Source: Antedon mediterranea (lineage: Eukaryota; Echinodermata; Crinoidea; Comatulida; Antedonidae). From it: a stretch of 64,000 nt of DNA. Numbering within the stretch: the first letter of the stretch is position 1; each line of letters begins with the position of its first letter. This document shows, one piece after another, positions 63,780-64,000 of the stretch. The DNA lies in NCBI RefSeq assembly GCF_964355755.1, contig NC_092679.1, positions 16,606,932-16,670,931 on the forward strand, written 5' to 3'. The translations under genes were made by a program, and so were the position numbers. Below the pieces are notes generated by a model. That model did no database searches and was not told where the DNA came from. It saw nothing but the letters and a program-made list of their open reading frames with translations.

Positions 63780-63951
63780 TGATGTTACAAGGATATTCTA
63801 TTACGGTAAAGCTGGTATTTCATACTTGGTTTTTTGCACAGTTTTGGAAGGGGGTTGCAATTACTATCAATTGTGATGTGTAGCTTACTTGCTGGAACCA
63901 ATTTCTCCATTCATTTGATTAAAATGAATACAATATAACTATGTTTTTAAG

Positions 63952-64000
63952 GAATTTTATCAGCGTGTTCAGAACAGTGATCAGATTAAAAACAAAGTTG
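63952..64000 (+). CDS. possible internal exon of next gene, cut by window edge
   Basis: After a T-rich acceptor (CTATGTTTTTAAG) the sequence is open in a frame reading EFYQRVQNSDQIKNKV to the end of the window, with balanced codons unlike the surrounding AT-rich DNA. No start codon or partner exon is certain. An ATG at 63779-63781 followed by a GTAAAG donor at 63806 could be a first exon. Family unknown. Confidence 0.25.

Overview
The window is metazoan nuclear DNA: AT-rich, with long introns, GT-AG splice sites, AATAAA polyadenylation signals and many short interspersed and terminal-inverted-repeat (TIR) elements. The proteins (HIF-alpha with bHLH, PAS, ODD and C-TAD; a multi-RGS RGS22; DRAP1; FCF1) and the frequent AGGCCTA words suggest an invertebrate deuterostome. 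An echinoderm is my best guess, but that is inference. No CRISPR array, operon or organellar DNA was seen. All exon models were built by hand from splice sites and reading phase. Each complete model closes to a whole number of codons.

Layout: (1) 1-3187, + strand, last three exons of an unrecognised gene whose product ends in a PDZ-ligand-like TDV. (2) 3188-8500, repeat-rich intergenic DNA. (3) 8579-31336, + strand, HIF-alpha orthologue, 15 coding exons, 981 aa. (4) 31337-35447, HIF 3' UTR and intergenic DNA with an antisense DIRS-like retroelement remnant. (5) 35448-50610, + strand, RGS22 orthologue, 22 coding exons, 1283 aa, 3' UTR to about 52130. (6) 55609-52912, - strand, unrecognised 185-aa gene, six exons including a 22-nt microexon. 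(7) 55797-60033, + strand, DRAP1 (NC2-alpha), head-to-head with gene 6 across about 187 bp. (8) 61115-63779, + strand, FCF1. (9) 63952-64000, possible exon of a further gene.

The genes do not form one pathway. They cover oxygen-regulated transcription (HIF), ciliary/testis-type G-protein regulation (RGS22), general transcription repression (DRAP1) and 18S rRNA processing (FCF1).

The unusual content is mostly in the introns. One palindromic TIR element family has 16 copies. An 82-bp tandem array duplicates the RGS22 exon 13/intron 13 boundary, giving nine candidate 5' splice sites. A SINE is interrupted by three different TIR elements. A composite SINE has a full-length 5S rRNA-like head next to a tRNA-like unit. 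In HIF, the N-terminal oxygen-degradation LxxLAP site is canonical while the C-terminal one is degenerate.
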